Origin: Oscillospiraceae bacterium | Lineage (GTDB): Bacteria; Bacillota; Clostridia; Oscillospirales; Ruminococcaceae | DNA: 34,127 nucleotides | Assembly (NCBI GenBank): GCA_017541275.1 | Contig: JAFXZM010000016.1 | Coordinates: 1-34,127 of the forward strand | Direction: 5' to 3' | Part shown: positions 16,706 to 24,240 of the stretch, one piece after another | How positions within the stretch are numbered: the stretch's first letter is position 1 | Layout of the letters: each line of letters starts with the position of its first letter | Made by a program: the position numbers and the translations under genes | Notes under the pieces: generated by a model | The model's input: the letters and a program-made list of their open reading frames with translations, nothing else | What the model was told of the DNA's origin: nothing | Database searches by the model: none

Positions 16706-17119
16706 TTATTCCTCATACAGCAGCTTTGTACCGCGGACGAACCAGCCGTGATATTCATAATACCGGTCGTCGTATCCCTCATAGTAATCCTCGGTCTCGA
16801 CGATGCAGAGCTGTCCCTCATAGTCTCTTGTTGTTTCCTCAAGATGACTGAAAGCGAACAATACATAGCCAAAGATACAGGAAGCCGCAGCCGCGGGGAT
16901 CCAGAGCAGGCCGCAGATGATTTTCGCAGTTTTATTCGGGATATGCAGGACAGCCTGCAAAACTCCGGCAGCAATGCCGGCGGCGATCAGAATGGTCAGT
17001 GATTCGCGCAGCCAGATGCGCAGCATCAGCCCGCAGAACTGCTCCAGCACGAAAGACACGGCAAGAAACAGTGCGCCGAAGCCCATTGACCAGAGCAGAA
17101 TGCTTTTTTTCAGGTTCAT
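16706..17119 (-). CDS. Hypothetical membrane protein
   Basis: A 137-residue protein with about three to four hydrophobic segments in the first 95 residues. A hydrophilic tail rich in tyrosine and acidic residues follows (ETEDYYEGYDDRYYEYHGW). GAGGTGATATCGC precedes the ATG. No family motif is recognised. It lies between two other membrane-associated proteins in the speA-speE interval. Confidence 0.6.
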   Translation of the reverse strand: MNLKKSILLWSMGFGALFLAVSFVLEQFCGLMLRIWLRESLTILIAAGIAAGVLQAVLHIPNKTAKIICGLLWIPAAAASCIFGYVLFAFSHLEETTRDYEGQLCIVETEDYYEGYDDRYYEYHGWFVRGTKLLYEE

Positions 17120-17151
17120 GCGATATCACCTCACTGTTTGCAGATGACAGA

Positions 17152-17685
17152 TTATTGTTGTTTTTTCGGTACCGGATTCGGGTCCTTCAGCTTGATATCG
17201 TTTGGGCGCAGTGAATTGGTCAGTTCGCTGTTCTTGGTCACGATGCGGTAGCGCGAGCCGATTTCGAGCAGAAGCAGACAGGCAGCCGGAACCAGATTGC
17301 TTTCCTTAAGCTGCTGATAGCCGAGCTTTCCGTAGGAGACAGTGACGGTTTTGTTTTCTTCGCAGGAAGCGGTCAGCTTTGTGAGCCCGACGGTAATTCT
17401 GCTGATCTGATGCTCCTTTTCGATTGCTTCGATTTCTTTGGCGAGTATGCCGATGAATTTCGGCTTTTCAAAATTTTCGGCTTTTTTCTCGACCAGCTCC
17501 ATTTCCGCGAGATATTGCTTCCGCTTTTCCTCCTCAGTCTGCTTTGAGGAGGAACCTATCAAATGACCGATAAGACACATACCTGCAATTACAAAGATAA
17601 ATATCAAAACTAAACTTAAATTGTCAGATTGATTCTGCGCCATCTGATCCGGCGGGTTTGAGGGACACAATAAAAGCCAGTTCAT
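17152..17685 (-). CDS. Hypothetical single-pass membrane protein
   Basis: A 177-residue protein. After a polar N-terminus there is one strong membrane segment at about 24-43 (LSLVLIFIFVIAGMCLIGHL). A charged, probably coiled segment follows (KQTEEEKRKQYLAEMELVEK), and then a likely beta-rich cytoplasmic domain to about residue 165. The N-terminus lacks a cleavable signal. GAGG lies seven bases before the ATG. I recognise no family. Confidence 0.6.
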   Translation of the reverse strand: MNWLLLCPSNPPDQMAQNQSDNLSLVLIFIFVIAGMCLIGHLIGSSSKQTEEEKRKQYLAEMELVEKKAENFEKPKFIGILAKEIEAIEKEHQISRITVGLTKLTASCEENKTVTVSYGKLGYQQLKESNLVPAACLLLLEIGSRYRIVTKNSELTNSLRPNDIKLKDPNPVPKKQQ

Positions 17686-17744
17686 ATTTGCCTCACTTTC
17701 TGTCTGTCAGCATTATCCGTCCCTGACCGGCAGCTTCAGAGCGG

Positions 17745-18293
17745 TCAGACCTTTTCGCAGCGGATGCCCTTGCTGTCGAGCAGAGCAGTCAGCTCTTCGC
17801 GGCTTCCCTCGGAGTAGCCGTCATCGTGGAGACACATGTATATCTGCTGGTTTTTTTCGTAGGAAAACCGCAGAACGACAGCGTTTTCTCCTGCGAAATA
17901 GCACACGGCTTTTTCCAGAGCCAGCTTATTGCTGACCTCATTGCCCTCAAAGGCGTGGTGTGCGGTAATGCTGCTGCCGTCACAGGTATAGGTGCGCGGG
18001 GCAAACAGCGACTTGTATTTGAGGGAGGTACGGTGCGAGGACTGTTTCAGAAAGACCGATTTGTACAGCACAAGAACGCCAAAGATCACAAATGCGGCGG
18101 CAAGCAGGAGGTCAGAGAGCGAGCGGTCGTGATATTTCAGCTGCATATATCCGATCAGCCCCGCAGCAAACAGCCAGAAGATGCCCAGCAGCACCGCGAT
18201 GATGCGGAGGGCAATGACCTTTGGCTGCTTCCGGAGCTGCGCATTGATGAAGTCGATATCCTGTTCTGTGAGTGTCGTCTGATTTACGATCAT
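17745..18293 (-). CDS. Hypothetical protein, two membrane segments, YcxB-like architecture
   Basis: A 182-residue protein. Two hydrophobic segments lie at about 28-50 and 62-80, followed by a soluble domain of about 100 residues. The order (paired TM segments, then a strand-rich tail that ends in a 'LLDSKGIRCEK' type motif) resembles YcxB-like proteins of Firmicutes. That call rests on layout only. GGAGGA precedes the start, and the ATG is 11 bases after the decarboxylase stop, so coupling is likely. Confidence 0.6.
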   Translation of the reverse strand: MIVNQTTLTEQDIDFINAQLRKQPKVIALRIIAVLLGIFWLFAAGLIGYMQLKYHDRSLSDLLLAAAFVIFGVLVLYKSVFLKQSSHRTSLKYKSLFAPRTYTCDGSSITAHHAFEGNEVSNKLALEKAVCYFAGENAVVLRFSYEKNQQIYMCLHDDGYSEGSREELTALLDSKGIRCEKV

Positions 18294-18304
18294 GAATGTC
18301 CTCC

Positions 18305-19753
18305 TCAGCGCAGCACATTGAGGTGTTCGATTGCGGGGTCTTCCGTACCCTGCATGGAGCAGCCCTTTTCTTTTGCATAGCGGATATAGTTGATGATATC
18401 GTCAGTAATGATTTCACCGGGGGCAAGAATGGGGATGCCGGGGGGATAGCACATGACGAATTCCGAGCAGATGCGGCCGCTTGTCTGTTCGAGCGGGAGC
18501 ATTTCCTTATCGGCATAGAAAGCTTCCTGCGGGGTTGCGACGACCTTGGGCGCGATATATTCCTGAGAGAGCATGCCGGTCGTATCGCAGGAGTAAAGGC
18601 GTTTGATATCGGCGAGCGCACCGACGAGCCGTTCAATATCCTGCATGCGGTCGCCGATTGAGATATAGGCGAGAATGTTGCCGATATCGCCGAACTCGAT
18701 CTGGATATCGTACTCATCGCGCAGCAGGTCATAGACCTCGATGCCGGCAAGGCCGATATCGCGGGTATAAACGGAGAGCTTAGTGACGTCATAGCCGACG
18801 CAGCTTGTACCGTTGCAGAGCTCGGTGCTGTAGGCGTAGTAGCCGCCGATTGCATTGATCTCGTCGCGGGCATATTCGGCGATGCGCATGACCTTGGAGA
18901 AGGATTCGCTGCCGCGGAGCGCGAGATTTCTGCGGGAGATATCGAGGCTGGAGATGAGCAGATAGGAGGCGGAGGTAGTCTGGGTGAGATTGATAATCTG
19001 CCGGACATAGCCCTCATTGACGCCTTTATTCAGCAGCAGCAGGGAACTCTGAGTGAGGCTGCCGCCGGATTTGTGCATAGAAACGGCGGCCATATCCGCA
19101 CCCGCAGCCATGGCAGAAACGGGCAGCATATCGTTGAAATAGAAATGTGTGCCGTGCGCTTCATCTGCAAGCACGAGCATCCCGTGTGCATGCGCGAGCT
19201 TCACGATATTGCGGATATCGGAGCAGATGCCGTAGTAGGTCGGATTATTGACCAACACCGCAACGGCATCGGGATTTTCGTTGATTGCCTGCTCGACCTG
19301 AGAAAGCTCCATGCCGAGGGAGATGCCGATGCGCGGTTCGACATCCGGATTGACGTAAACGGGAATTGCGCCGCAGAGCACGAGTGCATTGATGACGCTT
19401 TTGTGGACATTGCGCGGCACGATGAGCTTCTGGCCGGCCTTGCAGGCAGAGAGGATCATGCTCTGCACGGCGGAGGTTGTGCCGCCGACCATGAAGAATG
19501 CATGAGCCGCACCGAAGGCATCTGCTGCGAGGTTTTCCGCCTCCAGGATGACGGAAACCGGATGACAGAGATTGTCAAGCGGCTTCATGGAATTGACGTC
19601 GATGCCGACACACTGCTCGCCGAGCAGCCGCACCAGCTCGGGATTTCCTCTGCCGCGCTTGTGGCCGGGCACATCAAAGGGGACAACGCGCTGACGGCGG
19701 AGGCGTTCCAGCGCCTCATAGACAGGCGCTCTTTTTTGCATTTCGAGATTCAT
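18305..19753 (-). CDS. Arginine/lysine/ornithine decarboxylase family PLP enzyme (SpeA-like)
   Basis: A 482-residue fold type I PLP decarboxylase. FDVPGHKRGRGNPE is the family opening block. MVGGTTSAVQSMILSAC binds the PLP phosphate, LVLADEAHGTHFYF contains the cofactor aspartate, and Lys228 in VSMHKSGGSLTQSS is the PLP lysine. The length fits the short biosynthetic Firmicutes type (YaaO/SpeA-like). Substrate choice (arginine, lysine or ornithine) cannot be fixed by eye. With spermidine synthase at the end of the same operon, a polyamine biosynthesis role is likely. The ribosome site is weak (AAGAAAG), and the gene has a long leader behind a consensus promoter. Confidence 0.9.
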   Translation of the reverse strand: MNLEMQKRAPVYEALERLRRQRVVPFDVPGHKRGRGNPELVRLLGEQCVGIDVNSMKPLDNLCHPVSVILEAENLAADAFGAAHAFFMVGGTTSAVQSMILSACKAGQKLIVPRNVHKSVINALVLCGAIPVYVNPDVEPRIGISLGMELSQVEQAINENPDAVAVLVNNPTYYGICSDIRNIVKLAHAHGMLVLADEAHGTHFYFNDMLPVSAMAAGADMAAVSMHKSGGSLTQSSLLLLNKGVNEGYVRQIINLTQTTSASYLLISSLDISRRNLALRGSESFSKVMRIAEYARDEINAIGGYYAYSTELCNGTSCVGYDVTKLSVYTRDIGLAGIEVYDLLRDEYDIQIEFGDIGNILAYISIGDRMQDIERLVGALADIKRLYSCDTTGMLSQEYIAPKVVATPQEAFYADKEMLPLEQTSGRICSEFVMCYPPGIPILAPGEIITDDIINYIRYAKEKGCSMQGTEDPAIEHLNVLR

Positions 19754-20114
19754 TGCTTTCTTCAGACCTGTTCCTTTACTGAAACTGAGCAGCGGACGGA
19801 ATATCGAGTCGGTGTCCGCATAAAATGTCGGAATAAAAGTTTAACAAAAGTGCTTCTGCGGAGCTGCCATTATCTTTCTGTAACGAATCGTGCGAGTTTC
19901 GCATTCCCGTCTGATTCAACGGACACAATCCGGAATCTGCATATTCCGGATTATTTCAGCAGCACAGTTCTTCGGATGTGTCAGCACGACCGAAAAGGGG
20001 CAGAGAAATAGAAAAAAGCACCTGCACGAAGCCATCGTACCAAGGCGGAAGCGGGCATAAAGCGCTGCCGCGGCGAGAGAATGATGATCCGAATGCAGAT
20101 TGCCTTTGAAATAT
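19754..20114 (-). promoter_or_regulatory. Long 5' leader of the decarboxylase operon
   Basis: About 360 nt separate the promoter at 20121-20149 from the start codon at 19753. The leader contains a perfect 10-bp stem with a 6-nt loop at 19927-19952 (AATCCGGAAT / ATTCCGGATT) and smaller hairpins such as TGCGA-AAC-TCGCA. A 39-codon frame (MASCRCFFLFLCPFSVV...) runs on the minus strand inside it but has no convincing ribosome site. I recognise no known riboswitch class. A structured leader on a polyamine gene suggests post-transcriptional control, but this is inference. Confidence 0.45.
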
Positions 20115-20120
20115 GTATGT

Positions 20121-20149
20121 ATTATACCATATTCGGGCCGTGCTGTCAA
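20121..20149 (-). promoter_or_regulatory. Consensus promoter of the decarboxylase-speE operon
   Basis: On the minus strand a perfect TTGACA (20149-20144), exactly 17 bp, and a perfect TATAAT (20126-20121). This is the best sigma-70 type promoter in the window and implies strong basal transcription. Confidence 0.8.
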
Positions 20150-20328
20150 GGGATGCGGCGCAAATAATCACGGCGACAGTAATTCCATTTTATGCGGTAT
20201 CAGCGATGCATTGATAATGAGGCTCTTGCACGCTTCGCTGTGCATTTGCACCGCAAACGCACTCAAACTCCGCCGGAGGCATCATAGGAAAGAAAAAGCT
20301 GCTGCCGTGAACTGAATCTGGCTGGGGC

Positions 20329-20357
20329 TTGCAATTCCGGCGCAGATATCGTATAAT
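20329..20357 (+). promoter_or_regulatory. Plus-strand promoter ahead of a candidate small RNA
   Basis: TTGCAA at 20329-20334, a 17-bp spacer and TATAAT at 20352-20357. No coding region starts downstream until the sigma factor gene at 20692. Confidence 0.5.
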
Positions 20358-20425
20358 GGATACAGCGCGAGCCCGGAAACGGATCTCCGCAGCCCAGAAC
20401 CGGTACTGCTGCTTCGGAAAAGAAA

Positions 20426-20448
20426 AAACCGTCCGGAGCGGACGGTTT
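20426..20448 (-). terminator. Minus-strand terminator of the small RNA
   Basis: A perfect 10-bp stem (AAACCGTCCG / CGGACGGTTT) with a 3-nt loop. On the minus strand it runs into TTTTTTCTTTT. Confidence 0.7.
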
Positions 20449-20465
20449 CTCAAGAGAGAGGGTTT

Positions 20466-20501
20466 CGGATTCTGAAGAGAGGGCTTGAGAATCCGTTTTT
20501 T
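20466..20501 (+). terminator. Plus-strand terminator of the facing transcript
   Basis: An 8-bp stem with a 14-nt loop, followed by six T residues on the plus strand. Confidence 0.55.
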
Positions 20502-20513
20502 GAGTTCAACGTC

Positions 20514-20542
20514 ATTATAGCACACTCCGGCTGAAAAAGCAA
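20514..20542 (-). promoter_or_regulatory. Minus-strand promoter for the candidate small RNA
   Basis: On the minus strand TTGCTT (20542-20537), a 17-bp spacer and a perfect TATAAT (20519-20514). Confidence 0.5.
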
Positions 20543-20588
20543 CAGGAAGCGGAGAAGTTCTACAGATATTATAAAAAAGAAGTGCAAA

Positions 20589-20608
20589 ATTTGTGACATC
20601 CCACAAAT
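20589..20608. repeat. Inverted repeat upstream of the sigma gene, possible operator
   Basis: ATTTGTG-ACATCC-CACAAAT is a perfect 7-bp inverted repeat about 85 bases before the sigma factor start codon. It could be a binding site for a dimeric regulator. Confidence 0.35.
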
Positions 20609-20691
20609 ATCAAAAATGGATAAGGAATCAGCCCCTGCCGGGACGTATGCAAAATGAAAGCAGCTTTCAGGCAGAGAAACGGAGCAAACAT

Positions 20692-21243
20692 ATGGAACAA
20701 GGTGCAGACAGCTACCGCCGGTATCTCGGCGGAGAAGAAGCCGCATTCTCTGAGATCATATCGGAATACCGCGGTCCGATCACATTTTTCATACAGCGCT
20801 ATGTACACGATCTCTGTGCGGCAGAGGATATTGCCGCCGATGTGTTCATGGATCTGGTCGTACACCGGCACAGATACCGTTTCGGAACGTCGTTCCGGAC
20901 GTATCTGTTCATGCTTGCGCGCAGCCGTGCGCTCGATCATCTGCGAAAGATGAAGCGCCGGCCGAGCGTTCCGCTGGAGGAAGCGGAGCTGACGCTTGCA
21001 GACGAGCAGGATCTTGAGCAGGAGGTTCTGCGCGGCGAACGGGCGCGCATGCTGCACGAGGCGATTGCGCAGCTCCCGGAGGAGCAGCAGATCGCGGTGC
21101 ATCTGGTGTATTTTGAGGAGCGCTCCTATGCGGACACCGCACGGATCATGAAGAAATCGAAAAAGCAGGTTGACAATCTGCTTTACCGTGCAAAAAGCGC
21201 ATTGCGGAGCATCATCGGAGAGGACGGTGAGCGGGAATCATGA
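20692..21243 (+). CDS. RNA polymerase ECF-type sigma-70 factor
   Basis: A 183-residue sigma factor with only regions 2 and 4, as in the extracytoplasmic-function group. Region 2 covers about residues 15-85 (AFSEIISEYRGPITFFIQRY then AEDIAADVFMDLV and YLFMLARSRALDHLRK). Region 4 covers about 120-175 (LPEEQQIAVHLVYFEERSYA then KKSKKQVDNLLYRAKSAL), a helix-turn-helix that reads -35 DNA. The ATG at 20692 is chosen for its GGAG seven bases upstream; in-frame GTG 20593 and ATG 20647 lack clear ribosome sites. It overlaps the next gene by ATGA, the usual sigma/anti-sigma coupling. Confidence 0.92.
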   Translation: MEQGADSYRRYLGGEEAAFSEIISEYRGPITFFIQRYVHDLCAAEDIAADVFMDLVVHRHRYRFGTSFRTYLFMLARSRALDHLRKMKRRPSVPLEEAELTLADEQDLEQEVLRGERARMLHEAIAQLPEEQQIAVHLVYFEERSYADTARIMKKSKKQVDNLLYRAKSALRSIIGEDGERES

Positions 21244-22025
21244 GACAGACAAATGAAGAATTCATGGCTGAGGTCATGCGCCGCAGCGCCGCCTACCGTG
21301 TGCGGCGGCGGAAGCAGATCACAGGAACGGCAGCGGCGCTTTGCATGGCGGCGGTCGTGGGCTTCGGTGCATTCGCACTGCGCACGCGGTCTGCCGACCG
21401 CATGAATACGGCAGATAACGCGGTCAGCTCCCAAGCCGCAGCGCCGGCAGACAACAGCTCTGCGGCTGACGCAGCAATGGCTGAAGAAGTGAATAGTGAA
21501 GCCGAGTACTGCCGCGAAGAAGCCGCGGAATCTGCTTCCTATGCGGACGCCGCCGAGGATAATCTGAAGGATGATGATACCGATGCGCCTGAGTATGAGG
21601 GAAACACCGTATTTTCGGAGATGACCGACGAAGCGCTCTGCGATTATTACGGCATTGCCGGGCTTCCGTCGTTCCTGAGCGGCAGAGTGCTCAAACCGGA
21701 CCGCACCATTGAGGAGCATACATTCTGGATCCTGAAAGGACCGGAGCAGAATGTTCACGGGATTACCCGCATGTCGGACGGTGCAAACGGCACGATTGTG
21801 GATGACCGCAACACCTGGATCTACCGCGAAGAGGAAACCGGGTATACGATCTATGTGACGCTCTCCCGCGAGGGACTGTATCAATACACCGCGGACGAAA
21901 ACGCGGAGCTTTACAGCGTCGCTGAGCGCGTGCGCGATTTCTATTTTGTTGTTGAAGGGCATTTTCCGGACGAGGAGGAGCTGGTCGGGAAATGTGCCGC
22001 CGGTCTGAATTTTTACTGGAACTGA
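21240..22025 (+). CDS. Putative anti-sigma factor, single-pass membrane protein
   Basis: A 261-residue protein with a short basic cytoplasmic N-terminus (about 26 residues), one membrane segment at 27-47 (ITGTAAALCMAAVVGFGAFA) and a long acidic extracellular part. Residues about 55-120 are low-complexity Ala/Glu/Asp. A folded domain at about 125-260 follows (FSEMTDEALCDYYGIAGLPS, later EETGYTIYVTLSREGLYQYT). No zinc-binding anti-sigma motif (HxxxCxxC) is visible. The anti-sigma call rests on the ATGA overlap with the sigma gene, topology and position. It could instead be an envelope sensor. Confidence 0.65.
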   Translation: MRQTNEEFMAEVMRRSAAYRVRRRKQITGTAAALCMAAVVGFGAFALRTRSADRMNTADNAVSSQAAAPADNSSAADAAMAEEVNSEAEYCREEAAESASYADAAEDNLKDDDTDAPEYEGNTVFSEMTDEALCDYYGIAGLPSFLSGRVLKPDRTIEEHTFWILKGPEQNVHGITRMSDGANGTIVDDRNTWIYREEETGYTIYVTLSREGLYQYTADENAELYSVAERVRDFYFVVEGHFPDEEELVGKCAAGLNFYWN

Positions 22026-22051
22026 ACGCATCTGACAGGGAGGTGCTTGTG

Positions 22052-22564
22052 ATGAAGCGCAGACAAATGCAGATGACAGCAGCTCTTGCGGGGGCAATGC
22101 TCCTGCTTGCGGGCTGCGGAACGAAAACGGAGGAGAGCAGCACAGCACTAGGGTATGCGGACGCAGAGGATCTTGATATTATCCGCGATGACAGCAGTGA
22201 CGGGCAGCCGTTTTCAGTCGCAGACGCAGCAGCGGTGCAGCACACTGCCGATCTGAATACGCTGACCGTCAGTCTCGAACAGACTGAATTCACTGCGGGA
22301 ACCACGGAGATCGGGGTGCTGCTGCGAAATGACGGAGACAGGGAAATCTTCTGGAACGGCGGTGATTTCCGGCTGGAGTATTCCGATGAACACACCGCAG
22401 GCTGTGCATCGCTTCTGGAGGACGATACGCCGATCTTCAGCATTCCGCCGCAGGGCAGCACATCTTATACGATAGATACCACAGGCTGGGGCATAGGCAG
22501 TCTGAAAGCCGGCGAATATGCGGTGCTGTTCGGAGACAAGCGCCTGACATTCACCGTAAATTAA
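22052..22564 (+). CDS. Putative lipoprotein
   Basis: A 170-residue exported lipoprotein. The signal peptide ends in the lipobox LLLAGC, giving acylated Cys22. An acidic spacer follows, and then a beta-rich domain from about residue 70 (LNTLTVSLEQTEFTAGTTEI, ending DKRLTFTVN) that looks immunoglobulin-like. GGAGG lies eight bases before the ATG; the longer frame from 21992 overlaps the previous gene and is rejected. It follows the putative anti-sigma gene by 26 bases. The stop codon lies within the 8-bp target duplication of the inserted element. Confidence 0.75.
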   Translation: MKRRQMQMTAALAGAMLLLAGCGTKTEESSTALGYADAEDLDIIRDDSSDGQPFSVADAAAVQHTADLNTLTVSLEQTEFTAGTTEIGVLLRNDGDREIFWNGGDFRLEYSDEHTAGCASLLEDDTPIFSIPPQGSTSYTIDTTGWGIGSLKAGEYAVLFGDKRLTFTVN

Positions 22565-22910
22565 AAGGGTATGTAACTTTTTAGGTGGTTGAAGTTTTAC
22601 CCGAGCATTCAAAATTCCTTTGTGAAACAAAATAAAAGTTTCGCTCAAGCCTTTTCAAAGGCTTGCGGGAGTCCGGAGGGCAGCGCCCTCCGGTCGCGCA
22701 TCGCAATGTGCGAAATTCCCTTGCGTCAGGAGCTCCGCAGGGGTGAATCGAGCAAAACGATCCGGCGGATCGTTTTGCCGAGAGGGGCGCCCTGCGATAG
22801 AGGGCGCCCCTGAGCGAATCGCTGTGCGATTCGCCGCCTGTTCCTGAAACAAATTATAACCACCAAAAATGCAACAGAAACCACCTAAATCTTTACATCC
22901 CCAATTAAAA
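22559..22910. mobile_element. Miniature inverted-repeat element with 8-bp target duplication
   Basis: The element proper is 22567-22902 (336 bp). Its ends are imperfect inverted repeats: 22567-22590 against 22879-22902 match at 20 of 24 positions, with GGTATGTAA outside and TTAGGTGGTT inside. It is flanked by the perfect direct repeat AATTAAAA at 22559-22566 and 22903-22910, the footprint of a transposition event. It has no coding capacity, so it needs a transposase supplied elsewhere. Inside are five hairpins: 22647-22664, 22673-22693, 22752-22778, 22783-22811 (11-bp stem) and 22814-22834. A second copy of the left half is at 34011-34127. It splits the lipoprotein gene from the serpin gene but leaves the serpin ribosome site intact. 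Confidence 0.75.
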
Positions 22911-22931
22911 TTACAACAGGAGGATACAGCA

Positions 22932-24209
22932 ATGAAAACAGCAGGAATCAAAGCAGCAGCACTGATCTGCACAGCGGCACTCTGTATGCCGTTCGCAGCC
23001 TGCGGAAAGCAGGGGAAGTCCGGCGGGCAAACCGTACAGGCAGCCGATCTGACGAAAGACATCAAGCCGCAGAGCGTAACCGATACCGCACCGGACGAGC
23101 AGTTCTGTGCCGGGCAGACCGCCTTTGCGCTGCATCTGATGCAGGAAACACTGAAAGAAGATTCGGAAAACGTCCTGATTTCGCCGTATTCGGTAATGCA
23201 GGCGCTCGCGATGACCGCGAACGGCGCAAAAGGGGAAACGCTTTCGCAGATGGAGCAGGTACTCGGCGGCATACCGGTCGGCAGCCTGAACGGCTACCTG
23301 CACAAGCAGCGCAGTCTGCTTCCGGATACGGACGAATGCAGATTCCGCGATGCGAACTCGGTCTGGTTCCGCGACGATGCGAGCCGGCTGACCATGCAGC
23401 AGGATTTCCTGCAAACAACCGCCGATTACTACGGCGCGGACGCATTCAAGGCGCCCTTTGACGACAGCACCCTGAATGATGTGAACAACTGGATCAGCGA
23501 CCGCACCGCCGGCAGGATCCCGAAGATGCTCGACAGGATCGGCCAAGAGGATGTGATCTATCTGGTGAATGCAGTGGTGTTCGATGCGAAGTGGGAAAGC
23601 CCGTATGACGGCGAAGAATTCAGCAGCGTCGAATTCACGGCGCTGAACGGAAAAACGCAGACGGCAAATATGATGTTTTTCGATGAATATACGTATCTTT
23701 CCGATGTACACGCGACCGGCTTTGTCAAGCCCTATCAGGGCGGACAGTATGCCTTTGCGGCGCTGCTGCCGGAGGAAGGGCTTTCGGTCACGGATTACGT
23801 TGCCGGCCTGACGCCGGAATCGCTCCGCGAAACGCTGACCTGCGCGCAGCACACGGCGGTCGATGCAGGACTGCCTGCATTCAGCTATGATTTTGATGCC
23901 GAGCTGTCCCCGATGCTGAAAAGCATGGGCATGACGGATGCCTTTGACCCGGACATTGCCGATCTAACGGGCATGGCGTCCAGCTCAAACGGCAATATCT
24001 ATATCAGTCAGGTATTGCACAAAACCCACATCGACGTCAACACCGAGGGCACATCCGCAGCCGCCGCGACCGTTGTGACGGCATGCGATAGCTGTGCGCT
24101 TCCGGAGGATGTGAAGCATGTGACGCTGGACCGGCCGTTCCTGTATATGATTATTGATACTGAGAACAGCCTGCCGGTATTCATGGGCGTACTGACGGAG
24201 CTGCCGTAA
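22932..24209 (+). CDS. Serpin family protease inhibitor, lipoprotein (copy 1)
   Basis: A 425-residue serpin with a lipoprotein signal: the lipobox-like FAAC gives Cys24. The core has NVLISPYSVMQALAMTANGA, VYLVNAVVFDAKWESPY-like segments, and the serpin signature LDRPFLYMIIDTENSLPVFM. The reactive-loop hinge is intact (EGTSAAAAT at 372-380), so it should be inhibitory. The following loop is VVTACDSCALPED, with two cysteines near the expected scissile bond; P1 cannot be fixed by eye. The start at 22932 has AGGAGG. It is a paralogue of the second serpin about 860 bases downstream. By family knowledge it would trap serine or cysteine proteases at the cell surface. Confidence 0.93.
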   Translation: MKTAGIKAAALICTAALCMPFAACGKQGKSGGQTVQAADLTKDIKPQSVTDTAPDEQFCAGQTAFALHLMQETLKEDSENVLISPYSVMQALAMTANGAKGETLSQMEQVLGGIPVGSLNGYLHKQRSLLPDTDECRFRDANSVWFRDDASRLTMQQDFLQTTADYYGADAFKAPFDDSTLNDVNNWISDRTAGRIPKMLDRIGQEDVIYLVNAVVFDAKWESPYDGEEFSSVEFTALNGKTQTANMMFFDEYTYLSDVHATGFVKPYQGGQYAFAALLPEEGLSVTDYVAGLTPESLRETLTCAQHTAVDAGLPAFSYDFDAELSPMLKSMGMTDAFDPDIADLTGMASSSNGNIYISQVLHKTHIDVNTEGTSAAAATVVTACDSCALPEDVKHVTLDRPFLYMIIDTENSLPVFMGVLTELP

Positions 24210-24240
24210 CGCCGGAACAGAAAAAGGGGGGGCGGTCAAC

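Larger units (their letters stand above)
20364..20501 (+). ncRNA. Candidate small RNA or attenuated leader, plus strand
   Basis: A transcript from the promoter at 20329-20357 would run about 138 nt. It would end at an 8-bp stem (CGGATTCT at 20466-20473 with AGAATCCG at 20488-20495) followed directly by T6 at 20496-20501. It carries a second hairpin at 20426-20448 and two purine-rich GAGAGGG stretches. Because the ECF sigma gene lies 190 bases further on in the same direction, it could instead be a premature-termination leader for that gene. Confidence 0.4.
20420..20507 (-). ncRNA. Candidate small RNA, minus strand, with CU-rich loops
   Basis: A minus-strand transcript of about 90 nt is bounded by a promoter (20514-20542) and a terminator (20426-20448 with U6, C, U4). 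It contains CCCTCTCT twice, once in the loop of the 20466-20495 stem and once between the stems. An alternative 8-bp pairing (TTCTCAAG with CTTGAGAA) competes with that stem. Pyrimidine-rich loops of this type in Firmicute small RNAs often pair with ribosome binding sites; that role is inference here. Confidence 0.45.

Noticed and set aside
19928-20040. 39-codon leader peptide frame in the decarboxylase leader
   Set aside because: No convincing ribosome site and no run of arginine or lysine codons that would support attenuation by translation.
20190-20606. Minus-strand frame of 138 codons in the gap before the sigma gene
   Set aside because: It spans the two hairpins and both candidate promoters, has no ribosome site and a composition unlike a protein. 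The RNA interpretation fits better.
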